DNA of 64,000 bases from Apostichopus japonicus (taxonomy: Eukaryota > Echinodermata > Holothuroidea > Aspidochirotida > Stichopodidae). Below, one piece after another: positions 16,001 to 26,700 of the stretch (the stretch's first letter is position 1; every line of letters begins with the position of its first letter). The notes beneath the pieces are model-generated. The model was not told where the DNA came from. It did not search any database and worked only from the letters and a program-made list of their open reading frames with translations. Location of the stretch: NCBI RefSeq assembly GCF_037975245.1, contig NC_092574.1:12797213-12861212 (forward strand), given 5' to 3'. A program made the translations under genes and the position numbers.

Positions 16001-19000
16001 ACCGTGGCATCAACAGGAAGTGATGGAAACCAAAACAGTGACTCTGTCATATTGTTTGGCAATCACTCCATTGACTGAAACAGCGATTGTGTCCAATCAA
16101 CACTGTGGATAGGGAGAAGTAGATATCTGCCACACTTAAATACACTTAAAAAATTAAACATTGTTTCCATGAAACTAATGTTCAAAAGTCACATTCAAGA
16201 GGAAATAAAGAGGTAGTATGTAGGTTAGGAAATTGTTGGCTGCAGATAGTCGCAATTCCTTATATTCCCATTTTCAAACACCGGTTCATTAGGTTGTCAC
16301 CTAGCAGAAACGAATGCCTTAGATATATCAAATTTGAGAACACAAGGGAAGAGGGATCCAGATCATGATTTTTCCCTCTCAGAGGTATTAATGCTCACCC
16401 CGCCATACAGTACGTGTACACATTTGAGAACAAAAGGTGAGTCAAATGCCGAAACCAACAAGCTTTCTTCCATTTGGTTAAAACAGGTTCATCAAACCTG
16501 CTTGACTGGCATCACTAAAAGTAAGATTAAAATTTATTCAAACTACTAAATACATGTTCCCTCCTAGGATTTTTACATTCAGCACATTTCATTTTCACAT
16601 TGCAGTCAATCAACAAACTTTCTAACCAATAACACTTCTTTGTATACATCCGTATCAATCAGATTCAAACTATAGAAACTTGACGTGATTCAGCAGCCTA
16701 AATAGGAGTTTGTTTCTCTCACATTGTATGAAATAAATGCTCTATCATATACCACAAGCAATGGTCTATCACAACTTGTATTAAAATTGAACAAAGTAGA
16801 TCTGCATGACTAATTTTGATGTAGTACCATCAGTGGGTGGCTGTAGGCAAATTTATGGTCAAGACAGATCCATTAGTGTTGACCTCTTACTTACACGTTG
16901 GTGTACAGAACTTCCTGTGTATCTCTGATTTCCTGAAGACTTTGACTCCACAGTACACACAAGCACAGTATGTTCTAACAGTACCTAGAATCTTGAATAG
17001 CCTAAACAGAATTTATATGAGTAACAATTCAATGAAATACATAACAATTTACTATATGTGTACTACTGCAAGTTGATACCCATCCTTAATGAGGCCCACG
17101 GCTGAATATTGCAGTTACTGTTAAGTATCCTTGTACACTGTCTTCAACCAGAACCTCACTATAAAACGGAAGTAAATTGAATACACAGAGGCCACTAGTT
17201 TAATAGAAGATAACTACACTTTTTCAACAGATTTTCGCTGTAAATTTGGACATTTTGTTTTTAACGGTAATCATGTCAAAATTACATACATCATACATGT
17301 AATAGCCAAGTCTCGTAAAGCTAAATTCCCTACATGCTGTATTTACAGTACTTAATTCAGACACAACTTGGAGTTCTGATTGGTTTAATGCAGAGAACCA
17401 AGACTGCTTGATTTGGATTTTGGACAAACCTCATCATCAGCATACAGTATTTCCTGTGTATATATATAGACAGGTAGTGTAATTTAACACTCTCCGAGTT
17501 ACCGCAACAATTCCCAATACCAAGGACAGTTTCAACTTTCATACTACCAGCACTAATGGAACATTTTTCCACTTAACACCGTACTTCCCATTCTGGGGTA
17601 CTGGTTGTCCTAACACAAAAACAATAAAAATACAATATGTTAGTGGTGGTGGGATTACAAATGTTGAGTACCAAGTACTCAAGTACTTACTATTTAACCT
17701 TCACCTGATGTAACTGTTCAGTACACTTGTCTTACTTTGATCAATTATATCCAAATTTCAAAAATATTTTGCTAGATTTTGAAAATTTGTCAACCAAAAG
17801 GCAAAAAGTTACTGTTAAATTCCATATATTTACAATTGGGGTCAGGTTGATTCTATAGTCCAAGTCATGTTACAATCACACATCCTTTGTTTATAACCCA
17901 ACCCTTAACCTCACAGAGTAATATACGTTTATACTGCATGAAGTACAGTAAACTGTACAGTACTTAGTCCAATATATATGAAATTTTGTGTCCCACAAAT
18001 TCAATGGAAATTGGAATGTGTTATTTTCTCATTGGCACAGCTTGATGCCCAGTTGTATCATTCCTGATAATATCCTTCCAAAATCTCCTTCAATGGTGTG
18101 TCAGCACCAGATTGTTGCATTTGATGCACACTTTTGGGAGAATTTCAACGACTACATACATACAGACCTGTTGGAAATTAGATCATTTACTTCAAGATTT
18201 TTTCCAAGGGTTTGAATAAATAGTTGCTTGCTTTTCAACCATCTCTGCTTAAAATATACTCTACCTCACACATGATACAGTTAAAATTATGGTACTTCTT
18301 GCGTGTACTTTGCCTTTGGGGACAACAGTTCATTCCAGTTGTAAACAACACAAAGTCAGAACAGCTTGTTAGCTAGTGTACAGTACATCCACACATATAT
18401 ATCCTGTGTGTAAAATATCACTGTTGTAAAGTAGATTACCAAGGCAGTAAATTGAGCTATAACATACCAACCTGAGAAGATTAACAATAACTACAGGTCA
18501 ATAACAAACACCTGTATAAACCTCCTACTGTACTGTAGACCTGAAATAGGTAAAGAACAAGTCTACTGTAACAGTTCTATTGAGATCTTTGTTCAGTATA
18601 ATTTAACTGTACCCAATATTCAGTGTACTACCGTTATATACTTAACCTGATCGAGAAGCACAGGCTACTGTATAGTATGAGAAAACAGACATAAACTTGA
18701 TGATGAATAGATATTATTGTATCATGACTGAATGACTGATGATGTCCATATTTTATTGAATAAGCATACAAGGTACATACAACAAGTTACATACATACTG
18801 TACCTGTACATTTGATTTAAAGGCATTGAAGACTCGCCCCAAACCGCGTGCAGCCATCTGAAAAAGTTAACTTTCGCAAGTGACGTTTTGTTCGTGTCGC
18901 TACAAAATGCAGACAGTAATGAAACGTGATACCTTGTTATCTTTAGCTGGACCTGAGATGTCCATCGCTGTATCGTTTATACACTGTACTGTGGGTATTG

Positions 19001-22000
19001 ACCGCAGCTGTATGTACTGACTGTACACTAGTATCTAATTACCGACGGTAGCAAGCTGTGTGTGTATTTTCTGGGATCGATGGTGGTGTCTAACACTTCT
19101 GTTACACCTCATTCGAAACTAGGTCAGATTACCGGCATTAGACCTTTCTTTTTGCGCGAGTCTTCACACCCTTTAAACAGTAAAACTAGGTGACAGTGTC
19201 TTTCACTTTAATGGCAGTGCAAACAATGCTCAGCAAAAATGAACTTTTGCTAAAGTTGACTAGAAAGCAAAATTTAGTTTGAATGATTGTATGGATTTCC
19301 TTTCACTTCGTTTGGATAGCTTTATGCTACACCATTTGCATTCATAACAACTACTGTTGCATGTATATTGTATCATTAAATTTAATACTGCCTAGCTGTC
19401 TCATAAGTTTCAATTCTATCAACCAAGTTTATCTGTTTACATCTACAGTAGGTCAGTAGCAATTACACTTTGCATTGCAAGCACCTTAAAATGTGCTGTA
19501 AAATTTTGTCCAGTATTGAAATATAAATACAGTAAGGGAAAATTATGTTTAAAATGTGACTTGTAAGTTGCAGGACATCTCATTGTTGAATTGTGATTTT
19601 TTTATTGTCAAAGCAAAACACAGCATTCAAGTTATGGCTTGCAAAAACATATGACCAGCAATTTCTGTGACATTTAGTTTTAGACTTGCTCAAGATGTTA
19701 CTCTTGCACCTTTAAAGAAACATGAATGAAAATATGATATAAGAATATTGGTCATTGCTATCATCTTAAAGCAGCATTTTGCATCCTTTTCTATGATATT
19801 TCTCAACCTCACTGACTCCACTATGTCATAACGACATACATAACTAGTTTATCTATTTAAATCTTACTTCAAATGGTGGCATAAAAGTCGAAAAATTTGC
19901 AACTTTCAACTTTGTTTTTCTCCAAGATATTTTCCGTTGGAATCCCAATTAACCTCGCCCATAATATGAATATTTAAACACTACGAACGTCATTGACCAA
20001 TACGTAATCCAACACCAAGCTTGATTTGTGTACAGTCTATATGGTAGTTGTACCAGGGAGTTCCATAACAACTCCCTGGTTGTGCCAACGCAAAGTCTTG
20101 AATCTATTTTTAGCAACGGCTCATAACTAAACCTGCATCTCTAATTAGTTGAATTCAAACTAGTGGGTTTGGGGTACTGTATGCGATTAATTTTAAATGT
20201 GGAATTTTGTCGTGGATACTTTTCTCATTCTCTGCAAATATCCTTAATTACTCGCCAATTAACCATGTTGGCAGGGAAAAACTTGGCTGATATCTTAGTT
20301 TGCTGTTTTGTGATTGATCATGTAAAAAAACTCGATGGACATGTCGAAAAAAAAAAATAGAAAACGGCGACCAAACGCAAAATGCTGCTTTAATGCCAGC
20401 TTAATATAAATAATGATGTGACATTTGGCTTATAATTCTGTCAGTTGAAAACTTCAGTATTTTGCAATCCAAGGGTTGCAACGAATGTCGGCTACATAAG
20501 TGTAGCGAGTAGCAAACATGTACGAAAGAATATATGTTCCGGTGCACAGGGGTGTTTGAAGTTGCTTAAGAGAAATACTGGAAGCTCTCTGCATCTTGAT
20601 AAATAGGTCATATAACCTCATCCTCAGCAAAGATATAAATTTTTCAAATACAGTGATGACATCTGACAACATCAAGTTCAATATATTCTAATAGGAAACA
20701 AGAGCTTTTGAAGTACATCTACAGTACAGTACCATGTTGACATCCAAGATCACTCTACGGTACCATGGTGACATCCAAGATCACTCTACGGTACCATGGT
20801 GACATCCAAGATCACTCTACGGTACCATGGTGACATCCAAGATCACTCTACGGTACCATGGTGACATCCAAGATCACTCTACGGTACCATGGTGACATCC
20901 AAGATAACTCTACGGTACCATGGTGACATCCAAGATCACTCTACGGTACCATGGTGACATCCAAGATCACTCTACGGTATCATGGTGACATCAAAGATCA
21001 CCCTAAGGTACCATGGTGATATCCAAGATCACTCTACGGTACCATGGTGACATCCAAGATCACTCTACGGTACCATGGTGACATCCAAGATCACTTTATG
21101 GTACCATGGTGACATCTAAGATCACTCTATGGTACCATGGTGACATCCAAGATCACTCTACGGTACCATGGTGACATCCAAGATCACTCTACGGTACCAT
21201 GGTGACATCCAAGAGCACTCTACGGTATCATGGTGACATCCAAGATCACTCTATGGTTCCATGGTGACATCCAAGATAGCTGTAATTCCATTCCCTCTGT
21301 ATGAATCAAGGGTTTAGCTGGTCAAATTAAGTTACATTCAGTCAACCATATCTAGGTATCTAGGAATGAGCGTACATATATATGGGGATTTCAACTAGCA
21401 GCGTGGAATGTTTATCTCATTAAGAAGAGTGTTTATTAATAGTCTTTGACTGCAATATCCCTTAAATAGGGTGTTTATATTACAATATAATACACTCATA
21501 CAGGGAGGTTCACATCTTCAATTTGGCCAGAAGATCTACAAGATACAATTGAAGTTGAATTTTGAGACAATTATAATTATTTATCAAATTTTAACATATG
21601 AACAGCTAGAAACAAAAGATGCTCCTTGACATTCCATATTACTGTACAATAAAAGGTTTGTCATTCTTGGTGGACAACATAAACATTAACTTTCTAATGG
21701 ATTAATTGTCTCTTGATACTTAACCTAACCCAAAATTAACATTTAGGCCCATGAATATTCAGATCTATAGACTATTTATTAAACTTTATTCAGTTCCCAG
21801 TGACATCTTCTATACTTCTGTTCGGTTTGAGTAGTCGACTCAGCTACAACCATCATCTTCAAGACGAAATGCTTCTAATCCGACCTCTCACTAAGCTGTC
21901 TTATGAGTGCATTATTAGGAGTTGTTACGTACTGATCCCTTGTACAGAGCGTATCTCTGCCCTGGTATACATAATGTGTAATTATATATGAACATTGTGT

Positions 22001-23557
22001 ACGTTATACGTACAGTACTACAGAACATACGGAACAAATGAAACTTTTTGACCTACGACTTTACGTTTTACGCTTCTGCAATGGAACTTACCATTTGTAG
22101 GTGAGCATCGATATCTATGTGAATTGTTTTGACTTAAACACAGTTACTGACACCTTAATGTTCATAAGCACAAGTTTTTACTAATTGTCACAGGAATGTG
22201 AATGTTCAAACTTCAAACCGTAAACTTATAGTTTTAAAGCAGATAACCCTAAAACTTGTAAACTTGTACCATTTACGAAGAAGTGACTGTACGTACACTG
22301 TCATTGGTTTTTCATATGTGTTGTGTCATTCACCATGCTCTAAGTTTGTTTATTCATGTGTGTATAAAAGAACAGCGCTTGTCCAAAGCCAAAGAGGCCG
22401 GGTACGATCACAGGAGGAACAAATCACATACAGAAGCAATCACAGGAACAAATTGCTCATAGCGTGATGAATAGTAAGGATCAACACAGCACATTTGGCG
22501 AAGAAAAATCGGCCCATACGCCTTAAAAAAAGCTAGTGAGGTACCACTGATCAGGAACAAATGCACCATGGTATATGGACCTGTAAAGTAATTTTACATA
22601 ATGTTGGTAGGGCTTGTGTGTTACATGAAATGATATACACTATGACAACTTCATGAAAGGTAAACAAATGAAAGGATGATAACTTACATCTTGCTTTTGC
22701 TTTGCTTCCAGTATAAAGAGTTTCGAACTTGGCGTGTCTTCATCCAGCTTCCACTGATAGGCAAATAGGGTATTGTAACCTGCAGTAAACTTGAAAACAT
22801 TGTGAAGACGGTGTTCAAATAACATGGACCCTTTCTCGTCAGAAATGCCTAGCAATCCCTTCTCTGAAATTTGTAATAATAGAGACACTTTGTCCTTATT
22901 ATTTCGTTTCTTTTCAGCGATTATCCATGGTATCATTGCTTGTGTAACTCTTTTATCAAGTGTAATGTTACCATGATAAGTAAGCTGAAATACTCTCAAA
23001 TTACTTCGTGTGTGTCGAACGTCAGAAGTTGATCTCGGCCTTCCAGTTGTATACTGATCATTTAAATACATCGATGAATTAGGATTGTAATCATCTGCCG
23101 AACGGCTTTTTGTGAGATGACTGCTAGTGGATTTCGGATTAGAGTCATTAACAGTTAATGTAAAGGACGGCATTCTGGTATTGGTAAGAGATTTAGTGTT
23201 AGTAACACTAACAGTTGGTGCAACGTTATAACCTGAACCTGCACTTTTAACAGTTACCGAATCAGTCGCAGTTGCGACGGAGTCATTACCGTTAGAAACG
23301 TCTATGATGGGAGCTTGTTTCACACCAGCATCCAGACATGTTGGCGAGAAAACATCACTTGCAGAATTATCTAAGTCACTGTCAGTGAATCCCATGCCAC
23401 TGTCTGTCGAATAATTCTTGTATTTTGCAAATTTAGCCATTCCGGAAGTCCTGAATTTCGAACTTGTTGGATGCCTTCTGCCCGCTTTCACGTTCACGGT
23501 GCTAGTGCAATGTAAATTGGATTTAGCATCCCGCGGTCCGCATTTGAATGGCCTCAT
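895..23557 (-). CDS. TBC1D4/TBC1D1-like: TBC1D1/TBC1D4-type Rab GTPase-activating protein, 5' part (8 exons)
   Basis: Exons (minus strand, in order): 23557-22688, 6406-5714, 5086-4985, 3601-3478, 3224-3133, 2660-2514, 1674-1582, 1017-895. All borders are AG/GT, phases agree, and they sum to 748 codons. Known family role: vertebrate TBC1D1 and TBC1D4 (AS160) are cytosolic RabGAPs that restrain GLUT4 vesicle traffic until phosphorylated by Akt or AMPK. Seen here: a first PTB domain at about residues 175-290, and a second PTB split over exons 1-4 with family signatures [39 protein letters not shown] and [10 protein letters not shown]. Then comes a linker with [17 protein letters not shown], matching the vertebrate KNKAKRSL region before the GAP domain. 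A basophilic site LRRQDTF near residue 483 fits an AMPK-type consensus. The catalytic TBC domain is outside the window. Intron 1 is about 16.3 kb. One invertebrate gene probably corresponds to both vertebrate paralogues, so the exact symbol is open. Confidence 0.9.
1582..1674 (-). CDS. TBC1D4/TBC1D1-like: TBC1D exon 7: conserved KxAKKSL segment
   Basis: 31 codons, phase 0, acceptor CCCTAG and donor [24 protein letters not shown] aligns with the vertebrate KNKAKRSLTSSLENIFSR block, which lies in the region between the PTB domains and the TBC domain. Confidence 0.9.
2514..2660 (-). CDS. TBC1D4/TBC1D1-like: TBC1D exon 6
   Basis: 49 codons, phase 0. [20 protein letters not shown] recalls the vertebrate EENELVILHLRQL segment, followed by [14 protein letters not shown]. 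Acceptor TTTCTAG, donor GTAAAT. Confidence 0.85.
3133..3224 (-). CDS. TBC1D4/TBC1D1-like: TBC1D exon 5
   Basis: Two bases plus 30 codons; joined to the preceding G it reads [19 protein letters not shown] and ends SSLAAFLR at donor GTAAGT. It is predicted to be helical and corresponds to the vertebrate stretch after LCERIEG. Assigned by phase and position rather than strong identity. Confidence 0.8.
3478..3601 (-). CDS. TBC1D4/TBC1D1-like: TBC1D exon 4: end of second PTB domain
   Basis: 41 codons plus one base. Starts [16 protein letters not shown] and carries [13 protein letters not shown], equivalent to vertebrate LTLKQAF and CPMHSLHKLCE. Acceptor TTTCAG, donor GTCAGT, phase 1 into the next exon. 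Confidence 0.9.
4985..5086 (-). CDS. TBC1D4/TBC1D1-like: TBC1D exon 3: second PTB core
   Basis: 34 codons, phase 0 at both ends, acceptor CTACAG and donor GTAGGT. The peptide starts [16 protein letters not shown] and ends VQDEAT; it matches the vertebrate segment GI..VDHFGFICRES to CYVFQC. Confidence 0.9.
5714..6406 (-). CDS. TBC1D4/TBC1D1-like: TBC1D exon 2: second PTB domain, first part, with phospho-linker
   Basis: This 231-codon exon begins IGRIQD after the acceptor TTTTCAG and ends CSQ at donor GTAAGT. It continues the first PTB helix, then gives [21 protein letters not shown] Ser/Asn-rich insert of about 110 residues follows, including the [10 protein letters not shown] candidate kinase site, then NRTMVFQIG to EISFCSQ. 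The insert corresponds in place to the vertebrate segment carrying the TBC1D1 AMPK site, though the sequence is not alignable by eye. Confidence 0.9.
6407..13374. other. TBC1D intron 1, 3' portion
   Basis: About 7 kb of AT-rich intron. I see only a local duplication at 11975-12165 (listed separately), short T and A runs and TATA-rich microsatellite-like patches near 9950 and 10125; no exon could be supported on either strand. Confidence 0.6.
11975..12170 (+). repeat. Local ~105-bp tandem duplication
   Basis: Two diverged copies each contain GCCAGTTTTTTTAAGCACTT, then a TTACATTA.GTTATGA.AATTAC block and a GT(A/C)CTAACT tail. The copies start near 11990 and 12095. The second has an expanded T run. 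Confidence 0.7.
13375..13940 (+). repeat. 37-bp minisatellite, about 15 units
   Basis: Unit has the form AATCATTTATCAGTCCCCTA followed by TCAGTCCCCAACCAGGG, period 37. Each unit holds two copies of ATCAGTCCCC, so it arose by internal duplication. Variants include AATGATT for AATCATT and shortened units near 13810 and 13870. The long open frame through it is a by-product of the repeat. It lies within TBC1D intron 1. Confidence 0.95.
13941..18820. other. TBC1D intron 1, middle portion
   Basis: AT-rich intron with no recognised repeat family apart from the possible plus-strand exon at 15185-15335. Short open frames here have composition typical of non-coding DNA. Confidence 0.55.
15185..15335 (+). 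CDS. Possible orphan exon on the plus strand
   Basis: A 50-codon open stretch is bounded by CCTAG before it and GGTAAGAT after it. The peptide (start [20 protein letters not shown], end KNEEYLRDG) is rich in K, E, D and L in a helix-like pattern, unlike the surrounding AT-rich frames. I do not recognise the family and see no partner exon. The upstream pyrimidine tract is poor. It could be a retrogene or gene fragment captured by the intron. Confidence 0.3.
18817..19176. mobile_element. TTAA-flanked MITE-like element (18821-19172)
   Basis: The element is bounded by TTAA at 18817-18820 and 19173-19176. Its ends are inverted repeats: AGGCATTGAAGACTCGC at the left, and the reverse complement of the right end reads AGGGTGTGAAGACTCGC. 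Length is 352 bp with no transposase frame, so it is non-autonomous. TTAA duplication is typical of piggyBac and Kolobok elements; the AGG start suggests Kolobok. A right-end relic of the same family lies near 48617-48650. Confidence 0.75.
19766..20393. mobile_element. Second TTAA-flanked MITE-like element (19770-20389)
   Basis: TTAA at 19766-19769 and 20390-20393 flank a 620-bp element. The left end is AGCAGCATTTTGCATCC and the right end reverse-complements to AGCAGCATTTTGCGTTTGG: 14 of 15 terminal bases match. It holds an 11-bp perfect hairpin at 20052-20080 and no intact transposase. A different family from 18821-19172 but with the same target preference. Confidence 0.75.
20052..20080. repeat. 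Perfect 11-bp stem hairpin
   Basis: ACCAGGGAGTT, a 7-base loop, then AACTCCCTGGT. It lies inside the 620-bp TTAA element and is probably a structural part of that element. Confidence 0.85.
20729..21285 (+). repeat. 31-bp minisatellite, about 18 units
   Basis: Unit CATCCAAGATCACTCTACGG followed by TACCATGGTGA, period 31. Each unit contains overlapping palindromes GGTACC and CCATGG. Most units are identical; single-base variants cluster at 20985-21130 and at the right edge. It is intronic in TBC1D. Confidence 0.95.
21286..22687. other. TBC1D intron 1, 5' portion
   Basis: AT-rich sequence leading up to the exon 1 donor at 22687. No exon or repeat family recognised; a small direct repeat CACAGGA(G)GAACAAAT occurs near 22410 and 22440. 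Confidence 0.55.
22688..23557 (-). CDS. TBC1D4/TBC1D1-like: TBC1D exon 1: N-terminal region and first PTB domain
   Basis: The frame opens at 23557 and ends at the donor GT at 22687 after KQKQD. Residues 1-170 are Ser/Thr/Asn-rich and probably disordered; about 175-290 is the first PTB domain ([29 protein letters not shown]). Two starts compete. The ATG at 23557 lies in the first bases of the giant transposon, preceded by an in-frame TAG. The ATG at 23440 (MAKFAKYKN) is 39 codons downstream and wholly in host DNA. If the transposon is removed, no in-frame ATG remains upstream, so 23440 is the likelier ancestral start. Confidence 0.85.
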
Positions 23558-23562
23558 TGAAG

Positions 23563-23602
23563 GTAGCAGCCACTAAGAGCAGACACTAACAGCAACCACT
23601 AA
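23563..23602 (+). repeat. Left terminal inverted repeat with 13-base iterons
   Basis: Three tandem near-copies of GCAGCCACTAAGA (GCAGCCACTAAGA, GCAGACACTAACA, GCAACCACTAAGA) make up the left end. The same iterons in inverted orientation form the right end. Such iterons could be transposase-binding sites; this is inference. Confidence 0.8.
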
Positions 23603-23723
23603 GAAAAAAAGGACAGTAAGACATGACACACAGTACTACAACTGCGGTCGTGTGTGTTTGTTATAACCAGTGTTACCAGCGACAGTTGACGAAAAAACGC
23701 TAGATTGGCGAAAATAAAACCCC

Positions 23724-26700
23724 AAACGCGCTGTATATACTTAATGTGTAATGATCAGAATAATGATTTTTTTTTTCAAAATCGATTAACTTTAGTTATA
23801 GAGCCTACTAGGATGTCCGGTTAGCACCACATTGAAGTAGATAGGTTCATCTTTCACGTGATATACCTCTACTATCGGTAACAAATATGATTTCTTGACC
23901 AAAAGTGGCCTTGAAGTTTTAACCCCGATACGGACATCTCTAAACGCGCTGTATATACGTAATGTGTAATGATCAGAAAAATGGTTAATTTGTATTTTTT
24001 TCAAAATCGATTAACTTTAGTTATGGAGCCTACTAGGATGTCCGGTTAGCACCACATTAAAGTAGAAAGGTTCCTCTTTTACGTGGTATACCTCTACTAT
24101 CGGTAACAAAAATGATTTCTTGACCAAAAATGGCCTTAAAGTTTTAACCCCGATACGGACATCTCTAAACGCGCTGTATATACGTAATGTGTAATGATCA
24201 GAAAAATGGTTAATTTTTATTTTTTTCAAAATCGATTAACTTTAGTTATGGAGCCTACTAGGATGTCCGGTTAGCACCACATTGAAGTAGAAAGGTTCCT
24301 CTTTCACGTGGTATACCTCTACTATCGGTAACAAAAATGATTTCTTGACCAAAAATGACCTTGAAGTTTTAACCCCGATACAGACCCTTCTCTAAACGCG
24401 CTGTATATACGTAATGTGTAATGATAAGAAAAATGGTTAATTTTTATTTTTTTCAAAATCGATTAACTTTAGTTATGGAGCCTACTAGGATGTCCGGTTA
24501 GCACCACATTGAAGTAGAAAGGTTCCTCTTTCACGTGGTATACCTCTACTATCGGTAACAAAAATGATTTTTTGACCAAAAATGACCTTGAAGTTTTAAC
24601 CCCGATACAGACCCTTCTCTAAACGCGCTTTATATACGTTATGTGTAATGATCAGAAAAATGTTAATTTTTAATTTTTTTCAAAATCGATTAACTTTAGT
24701 TATGGAGCCTACTAGGATGTCCGGTTAGCACCACATTAAAGTAGAAAGGTTCCTCTTTTACGTGGTATACCTCTACTATCGGTAACAAAAATGATTTCTT
24801 GACCAAAAGTGACCTTGAAGTTTTAACCCCGATACGGACATCTCTAAACGCGCTGTATATACGTTATGTGTAATGATCAGAAAAATTTATGATTTTTATT
24901 TTTTTCAAAATCGATTAACTTTAGTTATGGAGCCTACTAGGATGTCCGGTTAGCACCACATTAAAGTAGAAAGGTTCCTCTTTCACGTGGTATACCTCTA
25001 CTATCGGTAACAAAAATGATTTCTTGACCAAAAATGGCCTTAAAGTTTTAACCCCGATCCGGACATCTCTAAACGCGCTGTATATACGTAATGTGTAATG
25101 ATAAGAAAAATGGTTAATGTTTATTTTTTTCAAAATCGATTAACTTTAGTTATGGAGCCTACTAGGATGTCCGGTTAGCACCACATTGAAGTAGAAAGGT
25201 TCCTCTTTCACGTGGTATACCTCTACTATCGGTAACAAAAATGATTTTTTGACCAAAAATGACCTTGAAGTTTTAACCCCGATACAGACCCTTCTCTAAA
25301 CGCGCTGTATATACGTAATGTGTAATGATCAGAAAAATGTTAATTTTTAATTTTTTTCAAAATCGATTAACTTTAGTTATGGAGCCTACTAGGATGTCCG
25401 GTTAGCACCACATTAAAGTAGAAAGGTTCCTCTTTTACGTGGTATACCTCTACTATCGGTAACAAAAATGATTTCTTGACCAAAAGTGACCTTGAAGTTT
25501 TAACCCCGATACAGACCCTTCTCTAAACGCGCTGTATATACGTAATGTGTAATGATAAGAAAAATGGTTAATTTTTATTTTTTTCAAAATCGATTAACTT
25601 TAGTTATGGAGCCTACTAGGATGTCCGGTTAGCACCACATTGAAGTAGAAAGGTTCCTCTTTCACGTGGTATACCTCTACTATCGGTAACAAAAATGATT
25701 TTTTGACCAAAAATGACCTTAGGGTTTTAACCCCGATACAGACCCTTCTCTAAACGCGCTGTATATACGTTATGTGTAATGATCAGAAAAATGTTAATTT
25801 TCAATTTTTTTCAAAATCGATTAACTTTAGTTATGGAGCGTACTAGGATGTCCGGTTAGCACCACATTAAAGTAGAAAGGTTCCTCTTTTACGTGGTATA
25901 CCTCTACTATCGGTAACAAAAATGATTTCTTGACCAAAAGTGACCTTGAAGTTTTAACCCCGATACAGACCCTTCTCTAAACGCGCTGTATATACGTTAT
26001 GTGTAATGATCAGAAAAATGGTTAATTTTTATTTTTTTCAAAATCGATTAACTTTAGTTATGGAGCCTACTAGGATGTCCGGTTAGCACCACATTAAATT
26101 AGAAAGGTTCCTCTTTTACGTGGTATACCTCTACTATCGGTAACAAAAATTATTTCTTGACCAAAAGTGACCTTGAAGTTTTAACCCCGATACAGACCCT
26201 TCTCTAAACGCGCTGTATATACGTTATGTGTAATGATCAGAAAAATTTATGATTTTTATTTTTTTCAAAATCGATTAACTTTAGTTATGGAGCCTACTAT
26301 CGGTAACAAAAATGATTTCTTGACCAAAAGTGACCTTGAAGTTTTAACCCCGATACAGACCCTTCTCTAAACGCGCTGTATATACGTTATGTGTAATGAT
26401 CAGAAAAATGGTTAATTTTTATTTTTTTCAAAATCGATTAACTTTAGTTATGGAGCCTATTAAGATGTCCGGTTAGCACCACATTAAAGTAGAAAGGTTC
26501 CTCTTTTACGTGGTATACCTCTACTATCGGTAACAAAAATGATTTCTTGACCAAAAATGGCCTTAAAGTTTTAACCCCGATCCGGACATCTCTAAACGCG
26601 CTGTATATACGTAATGTGTAATGATAAGAAAAATGGTTAATTTTTATTTTTTTCAAAATCGATTAACTTTAGTTATGGAGCCTACTAGGATGTCCGGTTA

